Positions 1-11,399 of a stretch of 64,000 nucleotides of DNA are shown one piece after another. This stretch comes from Acanthaster planci. Its lineage: Eukaryota > Echinodermata > Asteroidea > Valvatida > Acanthasteridae. The position numbers and the translations under genes are program-made. The notes under the pieces were generated by a model that was not told the DNA's origin, searched no databases, and worked only from the letters and a program-made list of their open reading frames with translations. How positions within the stretch are numbered: position 1 is the stretch's first letter; every line of letters starts with the position of its first letter. The stretch covers positions 735,953 through 799,952 of the forward strand of contig NW_019091441.1 of assembly GCF_001949145.1 (NCBI RefSeq), written 5' to 3'.

Positions 1-977
1 AAAAAGCAGTGGGATCTTCTTAAATCACCGGGTTTGCTAAAAGACATGTAACTTAATTGCCTGCGATAGTGCTATGTGATTCATGAAATGAAACGTCTAT
101 AAAAACCAAGCAACTATGAGTATGACATCGAATCAAACATAACCAAGGGAAAACAAATGCAGAAAAACTTTTAAAACCCAATGGAATGGCCTGGTAATCT
201 TCTGAAGGCCAAATGATATCATTTACTAGATAACTGAATCATAAATCACAGTCTGTAAATGTTGAATTAATTTTTTTAGTCTAAGATCATGAGAACAATT
301 TTCGAAAATCCATTCTATCTTTGGTTTAATGAAAAGCTGCTTCGTTTAAATTACTGAACAAAAGCCACTGCTTGATGATAATTACAGTGATCCTCATTCA
401 TTATTCAAAATAAATTGCATTTCAAGGTATAATCATGTAGCATTTCATCTGTGTCTATATAACTGTAATTTTTAATTTGAGGAGTCAAAGGGAGATAGAG
501 GACAGGGGTATTGAAGCAAAACATCCGAACACATTGAATATCAGCCGAAGTGGCTTTTACGTGAGATTTTTTTCCGACAGGCGTCACACTGGCGTCACTG
601 ATACGTCTAGATGGCGTTCCTAAAGTCACTGATTGGGTATGTCATGCAAGAGAATCGCCAAGGACTGGTGGATGTTCTGCTAAATCGTAACCAATTACAT
701 GCAGTGTTGAGCACAAAAATGTGCAATTGTAGGTGGCTGACGAAGCAGGAGGCACGGAGATTATTGGGTTGCTACATCCGAACTTGACTTTCAGCTCATT
801 TACGGATGAGAAAATCACGGGTGGTTGCAACAGGGAATGTGCTTGTTAACTTTCCCATTTCATCTCAGCGTTGCATCATATTCTTCAGAATTTAAATGGT
901 CTTCTACACTTCAGATATATGAACACACGCTCGAACGCGTCTGTAGGGCATGGCCATAGTGTGCTTTTGAGTAAGAT

Positions 978-1219
978 GGGCCAATTTCATAGAGCTGCTT
1001 AAGCACAAAATTTGCTTAAGCGCAAAAAAATCTTGCTAAAAAACAACGGTTACCAGCTCAAAATCTATGTGATTGCCATGCTAACCAAAAGACCGGTTAA
1101 TACCATTTCAAAACAACATACAACACATGGAGTTTTGGCTGATAAGCTGCTTTTTCAAGCAAGGGTTTTTTTTACGCTTAAGCAAATACTGTGCTTAGGC
1201 AGCTCTATGAAAATGGCCC
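978..1219. mobile_element. MITE with inverted ends GGGCCAATTTCATAGAGCTG
   Basis: Begins GGGCCAATTTCATAGAGCTG..TTAAGCA and ends with the reverse complement (TGCTTA..GCAGCTCTATGAAAATGGCCC). No open frame of note and no clear target duplication. A partial copy lies at 39213-39340. Confidence 0.75.
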
Positions 1220-2959
1220 CCGCAGCTGTTGCCCATAGATAGCTGCGATTATGACTAAAGCGTGGTATCTCGGGTCTATATGTTATCTAATGCGCGCAGT
1301 TCAAGTTCTAACAAATGAAGTCTGCAGGTTACGAGTTTGCCATGCATCAAGGCATGACTGGTGACCGGTAACTGAGGTGTAATCATGACCATCAAGATGC
1401 AGGAACATTATCAGATTCAAAATCGTTGTAATAAGAGGAGGATACCAACATAATCATCTATTCATCTAGTTTATAGTTCAGATGAGGAGATACCAATACA
1501 TCCACTGCACTGTGGAGCTTTCCTAATAAATACACTTTCATTTTTATTGGATGAATTGAAAATTAACGCATTTTTACAGAACTATGTTGCAATTACTCGG
1601 CAACATTAATAGCGAGATTCCTTGTGACAAAATCCTTCTTCTTCCTATATGCACCTGACTGTGCTTTCCGATTATCAGTACTGCAGAGAGCAGCTTGTGA
1701 AATTATACTTTTAAAACATAAAAAACAGAGAGTACAATGATATTTACGGGCTTTGGATGTCATGGACACCGTACCTATTCAAGGGAAACGGTACATGTTT
1801 AGACTTCCAAACATAATTGGTATAGTCATGCGCAAACAAATGCATTTTGATCATTGAAATTAATACTTGTAGTCATTTCACCCGACAAGAGTATAATGCA
1901 CATCGGTACAAAAAACGCTTGGATTGATTCAGTACGATGACCGTACGGCTGTCAGAATGAACAGCAATTAGGACCGAGCTAATTACCATAGCAATGTTGA
2001 GGATGGATGATTCCACACTGAAATGGACAAAATCTACCCGAAAAACATTATACATAGAATAGGGATGTACCAAACACCATTTTAACAATGGGAAATAACC
2101 TATCGAAGAATAATCAGTTTGCTTTGGTATTGGCCGACTTGTTTCACTGAGCTAACCGAATACAAATTAAAAAGCTAAAATTTGTCTTAAAAACACTAGT
2201 ATTTATTGAGGAATTATGTTGGAGCAGTCATTATACCGTATAGGTATGTAGCAACTATTTTTAACACAACGTTTCAAACGTTACAAAACAATGAGAGGAG
2301 ATTCTCTGTTTGACTTACACAACCAACCGATCAACCAACCAACAAGCAAACAAACATTAACATAAATTCCTAATGAATAAACATAACCATCCACATATAG
2401 TTGAAATAAAGAAAGACAAGCAGCTTCTCAATTGGGAAAAATGACGCACACACTGAATACAAATCAGTGAAATTAATGAAATTAATGAATAAACCAGGAT
2501 TACTTGACATATAGAAAAAAGCAACGCCAGCAACTACGACTGCTATTTTCATAACAAAGTCAAACAAAAAGAAAATACAAGTAATTGTTTAGTTCAAAAA
2601 TATTACACCGAGTCAATGAAAACAACGAATGATTGCATCTATAAGATAACTATTTTCAACATAACGTTATAAAAGTTACAATACCTACCGTACTTTCTGA
2701 ACATCCCCGCCAAGCCAAATGGACCGCGAGAATCGTTTCAAGTTTAAACTTGTCGGGCTTCTTCATTGTTTCCACAAAACTTTTCTATTCTTGTTTGTGA
2801 TGTCACACTGTGACGTCGTCGCTTTCTTCTCCATTTGACTCCCTCCCTCCACCTTTTTTTGACTCACTCCCACTTCCTCCATTTTTCTTGCTCAGAAAGA
2901 TGCTTTGTATGACTCCTATACTACCAACGACCCACTTTCACCTACATCTCTAGAGAGAA
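1220..2959. other. Non-coding, nothing recognised
   Basis: AT-rich sequence with only short, compositionally random open frames. 1-977 is the same in character. Confidence 0.5.
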
Positions 2960-3150
2960 GACAGTAAGAAGCAGTTGCAGATTTGGAGGTGGGAGGAAAA
3001 TCCCCTAAGAAAAAAATTCTGGGTAAAAATCACAGAATCGAGTAGGGACTGAAAAACCAATCCACATGTGGAACGAGCCAGGAATCGAATCCAGGCCGCA
3101 AGGGTCAAGGGCGGGAAGAGAACCACTTCGCCAACCTGACTCCCCGAATA
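2960..3150 (-). repeat. tRNA-derived SINE (minus strand)
   Basis: Reading the minus strand: GGGGAGTCAGGTTGGCGAAG then GTGGTTCTC (A-box-like), GGATTCGATTCCTGG (B-box-like), followed by a body TTTTTCAGTCCCTACTCGAT ... GATTTTCCTCCC. It is too degenerate for a functional tRNA. Similar bodies occur at 30160-30240 and, weaker, 42600-42680. Confidence 0.6.
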
Positions 3151-3636
3151 TCTTTTCGGAGTCTGTCAGACTTGAATATTATTGGCAACTGGTCAGTTTT
3201 GTACTTATGCATGCTCGATTGAAAAACAGTTCAATCTCGTACCATAATTGGGCTTGAATGTGGAATTTGATTTTGAATTATTTTGCTCCAGCAGACTTCA
3301 TTTGTTTGTCATGACACTACAACAGTCTTAATGTTGTCGTGAATCGTCTTGTTAGGCTGTTAGACTGCTGTTGAAAAACACATGGAACGACTCAGAATGT
3401 TGTAATTGTAATGTATACGGTAAGTTCGAAATGTAATTCGAAACTGTATACCAGAACTAAGCCCAACAAGACTTTTTGGTAATGTCTTTCATCGAACGTG
3501 TGATAATGTTAAATGAAGTTATAACTACATCACTTGTTCGCATTGATTAAAGGAGCATTGGCATGTTTGTGTTACAAAATGGTGGATCATAGTGGCTTAT
3601 AAAATGTGTTAGGGATATATCCCCATCGACCGGATG

Positions 3637-4110
3637 CATTGTGGTTCAAAAAAGTATATCCAAGTTTTAGGTGATTGTTCACCCACATCCAGCAATCCAA
3701 AGAATTTGTATTTACCTAATGTTGCTGATTAGGGTGTTTAGCAATAATCCCCCCAAAATGGTAGGTCTAACATAATTGGATCTCAAGATATCACCCATTA
3801 TAGATGGCATGTACAAAACTGATTTGTCCACAAGAGCTTCATCGCTCACAAGCATAGTTGAACACAATGATATCATGTAAAGCTCAACTATGCTTTAATA
3901 TGAGCGATGAAGATCCTATGGACAAGCCATTTTTGTACACGCCATTGTAACAGGTGATATCGAGATCCAAAAAAGCCAGATCTACCATTTTTTCAGGATT
4001 TTTGCTAAACACCTTACTCATCAACACTATGTAAATACAAATTCTCTGGATTGGAGGATGTGAGTGAACAACACCTTACAACCTTGGGTCTACTTTTTTT
4101 AACCACCCTG
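3637..4110. mobile_element. Long-hairpin MITE, mariner/Tc1-like ends
   Basis: Two arms of about 220 bp are reverse complements: CATTGTGGTTCAAAAAAGTA at the left, CAGGGTGGTTAAAAAAAGTA when the right end is read inverted. The centre is AGCTTCATCGCTCACAAGCA / reverse. CAGGGTGGTT plus a following TA at the right end suggests a Tc1/mariner-type TA target; the left TA is not intact. Confidence 0.75.
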
Positions 4111-4228
4111 TATTTTAGAACATCTCAAGGACAAGTGAAAGTGCATCCCACACAGAAATAAATTTGCATTTCTGCATTACAAACTGCATCTTGCTGGCAA
4201 CAATTGCTTTCTGTGTTTTCCCTCGTCT

Positions 4229-4280
4229 GCTCCATTTCCCACTGTTGTAATTTATAAATAACAACAGTGGGAAATGGAGC
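4229..4280. repeat. Perfect 20-bp inverted repeat, 12-bp loop
   Basis: GCTCCATTTCCCACTGTTGT (4229-4248) and its exact reverse complement (4261-4280) surround an AT loop. No T-run or gene follows to suggest a terminator. Confidence 0.85.
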
Positions 4281-5427
4281 ACTATAGTGCTGCGTTTATT
4301 ATTTTTCATCAGGCCATCCTGTAATGCTGAATCCTCGAATGAATCATCTTGAATAGGTCATCTCATCCACAACATCCCTACTGTGTCACCACAAAGAGTA
4401 CAGAGGGTGAAGTAGCGGCCTAACAGCCCTCTTTCTCGGCTCACTTCCTCGAGTTGACCCAGCCAATCATCAAGTATTAGACGGTGGAATCAAGGGGCGA
4501 GTCGAACAGGCGACTCATGCACGCACGATCGATCAAGTGCTATTTGCTTTTCCTAAAGGTGAAACGGGAAAGGGTTAACTGAATCTGACTTAAGCAGAGA
4601 TGCATTGCGCAAGACTCAAAAGAGACGTTTGAGACGCCGCGTCGGGAGTGCAGACTATGCGGTTAGGGTTCGTGAAGTATTTTCACAGTCGTTCCGTGCC
4701 ACTGAAACTGTTGGCTCGTACCAGGTCTTACAGGACGTCGGGAATGGGTGCAACTTCAGACACTGAACTAAGGAGGATATACGTGCTACTCCGATGGCCT
4801 TATTGGATTATGGATTTAGGAAATCTCGCCGTTAAATGGATTTTTAAGTCTTGCATTTTGCTCCAGGGGTTAGAATGAAAGTCAGCACGCCGAGTTGGTA
4901 AAAGAGAGAGTTGCCTGTATATTTTAATATGCAGACAGACATGATGCAATGCTAACCAGCTCTGATGTGAAGTTGGCAACCTGAAATATAACATACATGT
5001 ATAAACCTGAAAGGAACTTGTTTATAATGTTTATAATTTATTAAATTATTTGTAATAATCACAAATATTCAGATGATGGTGGTCTATTGCTGGACCACTT
5101 TAAACCGACTTTAAAGGTTCTTATGGGTTTTGTAACACCCAACACCATTTACCATATTATTGAAAATTCAGTCTCTGTGTTATGAGCGATTACTCATTCA
5201 CAAAAATGTATACTATACACCGAAATAACCTATATAGTTACCTAAATGACAAGATGCAACGATGGTTTGAGTAGGCCAACATCTCAAGCCTGTCAATCAA
5301 GAAATACTACGGTTGCCACCCAAACTATTGTCCAGCTGTTAGACAATCTAGAAAATGTGACAAGTTGCTATACTTTCTACTGCATTTTGTCTTATCAGTA
5401 CCTTATATGGGTTCTCCTGAAATCCAA

Positions 5428-5650
5428 AGTTTTTTTCCGTTATCTGCCTTAAGCAGAAGCACCCCGGCCCTCATCGGTTGAAAAGAGCCAAATTGTCGTA
5501 GAGTCAACATTTTGTTGGTAGCAACGCCACCGTAAGCGTGCATATCACATTCGTTTGTGAACCAGCTAAGTGCAGTTCCCATCAAACGAGTCCCCGTTGC
5601 TAGGAAACCTGCGGCCTCTCTTGCTCCAGCTTGGGGCTCAAAATTTCAAA
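5428..5650 (+). repeat. Dispersed repeat family H, copy 1
   Basis: Shared landmarks with 14815-15020 and (inverted) 19870-20105: AGCAGAAGCA, GAAAAGAGCCAA, CATTTTGTTGGTAGC, TTTGTGAACCAGC, CCGTTGCTAGGAAA, CCTCTCTTG.TCCAGCTTGG. Class unknown; no clear inverted ends. Confidence 0.65.
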
Positions 5651-5670
5651 CTGTCGGTAGCAGCAAACAT

Positions 5671-7290
5671 GCCGGGCCTATGGTGTTCCATAGTCGCCAA
5701 AATTGCGTCGCTTCGTCCCGACGCGACGCTCCGACGGCTCTGTTGCGTCGTGCTGTCGCATCGTGGCGTCACCTCTTTTCTCATTACTTCTATACTGTGT
5801 TTAGTGCATTACGTTGTGTCGTCGTGTCGTCGCGTCGTCCTGTTTCGTTGTGCCATCGTGTCGTGCCGTCGACTCGTCTCGTCGTGCCGTCGACCTTTTG
5901 CGTCGTGGCCTTCAGCCGTCGCGTCGTGCAGTCCTGTCGTGCTGTCGCCCCTGTGCAGTCGCATCGTGCTCTCGCCGTCGCCTTATTACTGGTGGTAACA
6001 GGGGGAGCCCTTAGAGACGGAGTTAAGTTCAATACCAATAGATACCATTTTTCTTGATCAAATCTTGTAGGCCCTATGAGTGCATCCCACCAAATTGTTC
6101 CACACCAAAGTGATCCCACTTTTTTTTAACACTAAGACATGCCATAATCAGGAGGGATCATAGAAATATTTGTATAAATTGCGAATTTGGGACTGGCAGT
6201 TTCCAGTTCGGAATATTTCTTTCACAAAAAGTCCCAAATTGTGGGCCTGGATAGAGGCAGACGGCTACATTCACAAATGAGCGCATAAATTGTACTACTA
6301 TTTTGGGAGGTATCTTCGGGAAAGGCGAATTTTTAAAAATCACGTGGCTAACCCCCATAACACTGAAACGAAAGTGATCTTCTGGCCATAATCTTGAATT
6401 TCCAGTGAAAAAAACGAAGGCTAACTTCTTCCCGAGAGTCAACAGGCGGCGCTATTTTGGTCTAATTTTGCACAGTTTTCTATCGTCGCGTATTTGGTGT
6501 TGTGTAACCTTGGTCGAGTTCGGGCGGCCAGTTCTTGACACAGGTTTCTTGTTCTCGCGCTCGAATGGCGGGAACACGACTCAAGAACACTGTTTTCGGA
6601 ACAGGATCACACACCACCTCCTCGTCAGGGTTTTACAGGAACACACGAAAAAAACTTATGAGATTTTGATTTTTGAACAGCTGCAAAAAGTAGAGAGATG
6701 GCTTCCAAAGCCATAGACAATGGGACGTTTTGCAAAATTAACATTAATCATTTCCGTAACACAGAAATGAATGTTCCTGTTTATATAGAAAAGAATTCAG
6801 CCCATCCAAACATTAACTCTCGAATAACGTAGCCTACATGGACGCCGCCAGTGGCATGTTGCTTGTCACTAACTACCATCGATAACTGGTTGTTTGTTCC
6901 CGGCGTTCGAGCGGCCGACCCACGAACAACAAATCGGGCTGTTCGTGAACATATGGGAACAAGCCGACCGAACTCGGCCCTTATGTACGCACATTACTTT
7001 TTCCAGGACTTGTGACATACGCCCTCTATTGGCCTAAGTAATCATCAGCCATTTTTTAGAAACAGTCGGGCACGACGTCATAATACGACGGACGACGACA
7101 CAACGCAACAGCATGACACGATGGTGCGACGGCACGACGCAACGGCAAGAAATCAGGACGCGACAGCACGACGGCAGGACACGACGGCCTAACACACACT
7201 ATATAAAGCCATACCATGACAGGCAACGCGACAGCGCAACGGGACGACACGACACAATTTTGGCGGCTTAAGAACCCTATACGGGCCCAA
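5671..7290. mobile_element. Fold-back element A: inverted arms made of CGTCGTGC-type tandem repeats
   Basis: The left arm (5671-5985) has GCCAAAATTGCGTCG then imperfect GTCGTG/CCGTCG units. The right arm (about 6985-7290) is the same read inverted: GCCAAAATTGTGTCGTGTCG, GTCGTGCCGTCGCACC. Outer ends share GGGCC..TAT..GTTC...A. An inner inverted pair lies at 6505-6590 / 6890-6985 (GAGTTCGG.CGGC, CGCTCGAA.GGCGGGAACA). The architecture resembles the sea urchin TU / Drosophila FB type; no transposase and no clear target duplication seen. Open frames here are only translations of the repeat. Confidence 0.7.
6276..6502 (+). repeat. Internal module of element A, homologous to 54072-54306
   Basis: Shared stretches include TGAGCGCATA, TACTACTATT..GG, GGTATCTT.GGGAAA, GGCGAATT, GAAACGAAA.GTGATC, ATAATCTTGAATTTCCAG, TCTTC.C, CTATTTTGG and CGCGTA.TTGGTGT, collinear across about 230 bp. 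Confidence 0.75.
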
Positions 7291-7356
7291 GTCTAAGTAT
7301 TCCCTTATTGTTTGCGTCACGGTTGAGTTTGACTATGCTGAAGCGTACTCATTGGG

Positions 7357-7534
7357 TGGAACTATTTCACCAAGACGGATTACTATTTTGCCCGGGCGAT
7401 TTTTCTATTTCGCTCGCGCGGATCACTGTCGAAATTGTAACATTCTTTATGTACCTGGACGAATAATAACTCGCCCGGGCGAAATAGTGATTTATCCGCC
7501 CAGGCAAAATAATAATCCGCCCGGGCGAAATAGT
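7357..7534. repeat. Array of about 24-26 bp units with palindromic CGCCCGGGCG core (left)
   Basis: Repeated GCCCGGGCGAAATAGTGATT / ATCCGCCCGGGCGAAATAGT units, imperfect, at least six. The same unit occurs inverted at 11299-11398. Confidence 0.7.
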
Positions 7535-10275
7535 GGGTCAGTTTATTTGTATAGTCATGTTCTAAGTACGTTCCGTAGTCTGTGTATCCCATGGGGATTT
7601 GTGTTTGGACTCGACACAACCTTAGGACAAGATAAACGCTTGCCTGTCCTATCTTCCATAGATGACCAGACATGGTTTTTCGCATTGTAGTGGAAGATCG
7701 CCGATATCCTATAAATTTTAAGTGAAGACGACAAGTTAATCGCAACTGAGCCAGAAGAATTGGCAGTAAAAAGCAAAGATCGTGTAGCGCCGCAAAACGA
7801 CGCTGTACGATCTTTGGTACAAAGCGATACAGAGCGATATATTACCAATATGATTGTGTACCACCGAGGACACTTCAAAGCTTAAGATGCATTGAAAGAG
7901 TGGTATACCGTTTTGATGTTTAACGGAAACAGAATTTAGGCAGAATTTCTGTTTAAATTGGTTTACATCAGCCCAGTTACTTTGATTTGGGACGTGTTTA
8001 CTTCCTAAAATGGCACGTTTCCGTGCGAATAATTAGCCAGAAAGGCCACTTTTGACGCTGGTGATTTACAATCATTTTAGTGAAGATTGTGTTAAGTGAG
8101 TGACGTTAGTTTTTTCCCATTCAAGGGCAATACGTATTTGAAGGTAAAACACGGCTCCCACGTCAAAGCTACTGCCTTTCAGTTTAGTAATAAACATATA
8201 CATTCTAAATGCCACAGTATCAATATCTGGAAGCAAAGAATCACGGTAAAGCAAAATATTTGCCAGGTTTTGATCGTGCGCTGACTAAATCAATATTTGA
8301 GGAGCTCGTAAATTTCCGTTATGGGGATGCTGGCATTGCTGTAGGCCAGTGTTCAAAGACGTAACTACACAATATCACGAGTGAAATGGGAGTTGAAACG
8401 GAAGGGTTGCTGGTAATTTGGAACAGAAACCGTCAGAGATGTGTAGACTAATCATGAAAAATTTTCAAATTTACAAGAGCCAGTTGCACAATCCACACCC
8501 TTCTACTCTTTTTGCAATTTCGTCACATCCATTTTTTCCACGCACAGAGCTGTCAAGATTTTTTCCAGTAATATCTTGCCGTCATTTCGACTGATCGGAT
8601 ATGCCGTTCTCTTGCAGCGCCCAAAATGGCTATGGTGCTTTTCCAATTCTCGATGCACGCCTGCCGTCAGGTGGATAGAACTTCAAAGGATCACAACAAA
8701 AAACCGTATATTGGACCCAGCTGAAATTTAACATTTAATCTAGGTCTTCAGTTTAAAAAAGATCAAGCAAGGGATAACCAAGTGCCTGGAGGGGTCGGAA
8801 TCCACCCTCCCCAGCTCCTAAAAAGCCCGGTTCTTGTAGGGTTAAAAGGAATTCGTGCTGGCAGAGCTACTCAGCATAGCAACTGTTCGTCAACAAATAG
8901 AGTTTTTGGTTCACCGTTGGTCAATTTCATTCTGTTTGCGCACTTCAGCAAATTCTATTCCGCATATCAATCAAATGTCACCAGAATCAAGCATCAACTA
9001 CTGTAGTTCAGTATAAGTCGGTTGTTGAAATAAGAATGCCAATATTTCTGACATTTCTTCTTTTTTTTTGGAGGGGGGATATTGGTGTTGTAAGGAATAA
9101 TCGTCGGACATGCAGGAAGCTCTGTTGAATAACGGACGAGATATACACACCCATCGGCAGTGGTTCTTACCTTTCCCCGTATCGATCGATCGATCGATCG
9201 AGAAGCAAGAATGACAAACCATGCATTACCTTAATTCAGAGATTGTGAGGCTGTGATCATAGCAGTGTTTTGTAGACCTCTCTAAAAATTAACATCTTTC
9301 GAAACACAAAGACGGGGGTGCATGGCCAAAGTTCTTAAAAAGGCTATGTTTGGTTATACCCTTTGCCAACAGACATTTGCTGCGACTGCTATCACTGCTT
9401 CTACCAATTTGTATTATTTCAGTAATGTTCATTATTTAGTGTTTCGATTAATGCATGAGATTAAGACATAATTTTGTACATTTACTTTTTCTTGCTGAGT
9501 TTCTGTTTGGCAAAAACTATAATGGTACACAGAAAAGACTTGATTTGAAGATTTGCATGGTGATCGCAGTATGAATCATAATCAACAGAAGTTAGAATAA
9601 TGATCAACAAACACATGCGGAAAGGGAAGGGGGAATGGTCCCCTAACACCCTAACACTCCCTGACAGGTGAGGACTAAAATGCCTCCTATAAAAATATGT
9701 TGTTAAAGTGATTTGATGTCTTTTCATGAACACAGTAGACCTACGCTGAATTGTTAACAAAATCATTCAAAGTTTCGATCTGCATGGATTTAATGAGTTC
9801 ATGATATGAAACTAGGAAATGCACAAAGTGTACACAGGAGCAATCGTTGTTCTCGAGGGGGGGGGGTCGTTGGACAGTATTCCAGGCCGGAAAAATATTG
9901 GTTATTCCAAAACTATTCAGCAAATAAAAGACTATTAGGGGTACCATATCGGTAGTTTAAAGCTACTCCCACGTCTCAAATGTGAATGTCTCCCCTGGCA
10001 TCTACTTTATAGTCACGCGAGTTGCAAAGGGACTGTCCTCTGTTTACTGTTCGTTCGTTTAGAATCTGTTCTTATCGTTTGTGTGGCCTCACTTGTTGAC
10101 ACTTGGGGGAGGGGCTATTGAAGCATCCCCTTTTTTATATAGTGAGAACAAATTAGGGCAGATTGTGAAGAATTTTTCGGGCTTCTAGCACCAAATGTGT
10201 GGCACTTATAAAGAAAATCCATATAATACACCATTTTGATGGAGTGTATATATTACCCGCTTTTAAGTATCATTA
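7535..10275. other. Spacer between the two CCCGGGCG arrays, no gene seen
   Basis: No domain-like translation on either strand. If the inverted arrays are ends of one element, this and the relic at 10276-10794 are its interior. Confidence 0.4.
9181..9202. repeat. (ATCG)n microsatellite
   Basis: Five perfect ATCG units and a partial one. Confidence 0.95.
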
Positions 10276-10794
10276 GGTGTCAGCCCCACTGGCCCCGCTT
10301 TTCTAATTTCCATTATTGGGCAAGTCATCCTCCCACAATTCCCCATCCACCCAGTTCCCGGTACAAATTTACGCCACTGAAGGAATAAAGACCTCCCCAA
10401 AGCCCTAACTGTCGGTCAGGTCATCGGGATGGTAAAAAGAAGGCAATTTAACACTCTAGCTGATTTCCCCCTTGAGCGATGTAGAGCCCTTTTAGACAAC
10501 CTTAATCTTCACATCCGCTTGATCGACCAGGCAGAAAGTCCAGGTTTGATATACTCGAAATTGCCAAAGCTCCACGACAGCTAATAGCACTCCTACAGAC
10601 TCTGTACAACACCCCTGTGACAACAGTTGATACGATTTTGTCGAATGTGTAAAGTCGACACTGAGATTATGTTGCCCGTCCGTATCGAAGAGATCACCAA
10701 TCGGAAAGGTTGGAAAACTGACAGGATCGGACCACCCTTGAGGGCACTATTCGCCGATACAAACAATAATCAAGAAGTTGGATGGAATTCCTAA
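10276..10794 (+). pseudogene. Decayed coding segment with compensating frameshifts, unidentified
   Basis: One frame reads GVSPTGPAFLIS ... IHPVPGTNLRH, a TGA (10378-10380), then LPKALTVGQVIGMVKRRQFN and FPLERCRALLDNLNLHIRLI up to about 10540. The reading moves to another frame for RFDILEIAKAPRQLIALLQT (10542-10652), then returns to the first frame for KVDTEIMLPVRIEEITNRKG and WKTDRIGPPLRALF, ending at TAA (10792-10794). Three protein-like stretches in order with two frame changes and a stop suggest a relic of a real gene or transposon protein. I do not recognise the family. Confidence 0.45.
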
Positions 10795-11298
10795 CCCAGC
10801 GATCGTGGTAAATACTAGACCGCCTATCTCGTAAGAGTGCCCAAATGTCCACATATTGACAGAAGTAAAAGGCATATACTGTTTTTCATAAACCAGATGG
10901 AAAAGGAACACACCAATTAGATGGGAAAGGAAAGGCTACATCTTTCTTTTGAGTGTGTGTCATTACCGATAGGATTTCGATAGCGTTTACACCAACCAAT
11001 CAATAACATTTCCTTAATGAAATTTGATTTCTTAAAAGGGCAGGTAAATATAAGATTCCCGGTCACTTTTGTGAAGTGTCTTTTCACGCGTGCAAGATCG
11101 GTCATTCATTTCGGCCGTAAGTGGAATGACTGCAGTCATTCCTGTTTGGAGCCGCGATTCGCAATACGGTTTCCCCCAAAAGGGTGCATATTTCCAGCTT
11201 CGCGGGTTGTCATCTTGGTATAATGCTTTACCATCTCAAACGACTCTTCACAGTTTTATGGCGCTTTGAGATATCCAGCCGGTGAGATAAAAGCTTGT

Positions 11299-11398
11299 CC
11301 CACTATCCCGCCTGGGTGGATTAGTATTTGGCCCGGGCGGATTAGTATTTCGTCCTGGCAGATAAGTAATTCGCCCCTTATCCTGGGCGGATAAGTAA
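11299..11398. repeat. Array of CCCGGGCGGATTAGTATTT units (right, inverted relative to 7357-7534)
   Basis: Four to five units: CCGCCTGGGTGGATTAGTAT, GCCCGGGCGGATTAGTATTT, CGTCCTGGCAGATAAGTAAT, CCTGGGCGGATAAGTAA. The reverse complement of 7357-7534 reads CCCACTATTTCGCCCGGGCG, collinear with CCCACTATCCCGCCTGGGTG here. Confidence 0.65.
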
Positions 11399-11399
11399 A

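Noticed and set aside
5557-6057. Long overlapping open frames rich in Arg/Val/Ser/Cys (166 and 142 codons)
   Set aside because: They are open in several frames at once because the DNA is a GTCGT/CCGTC tandem repeat (arm of element A); the same happens at 7056-7250 and 27787-28170.
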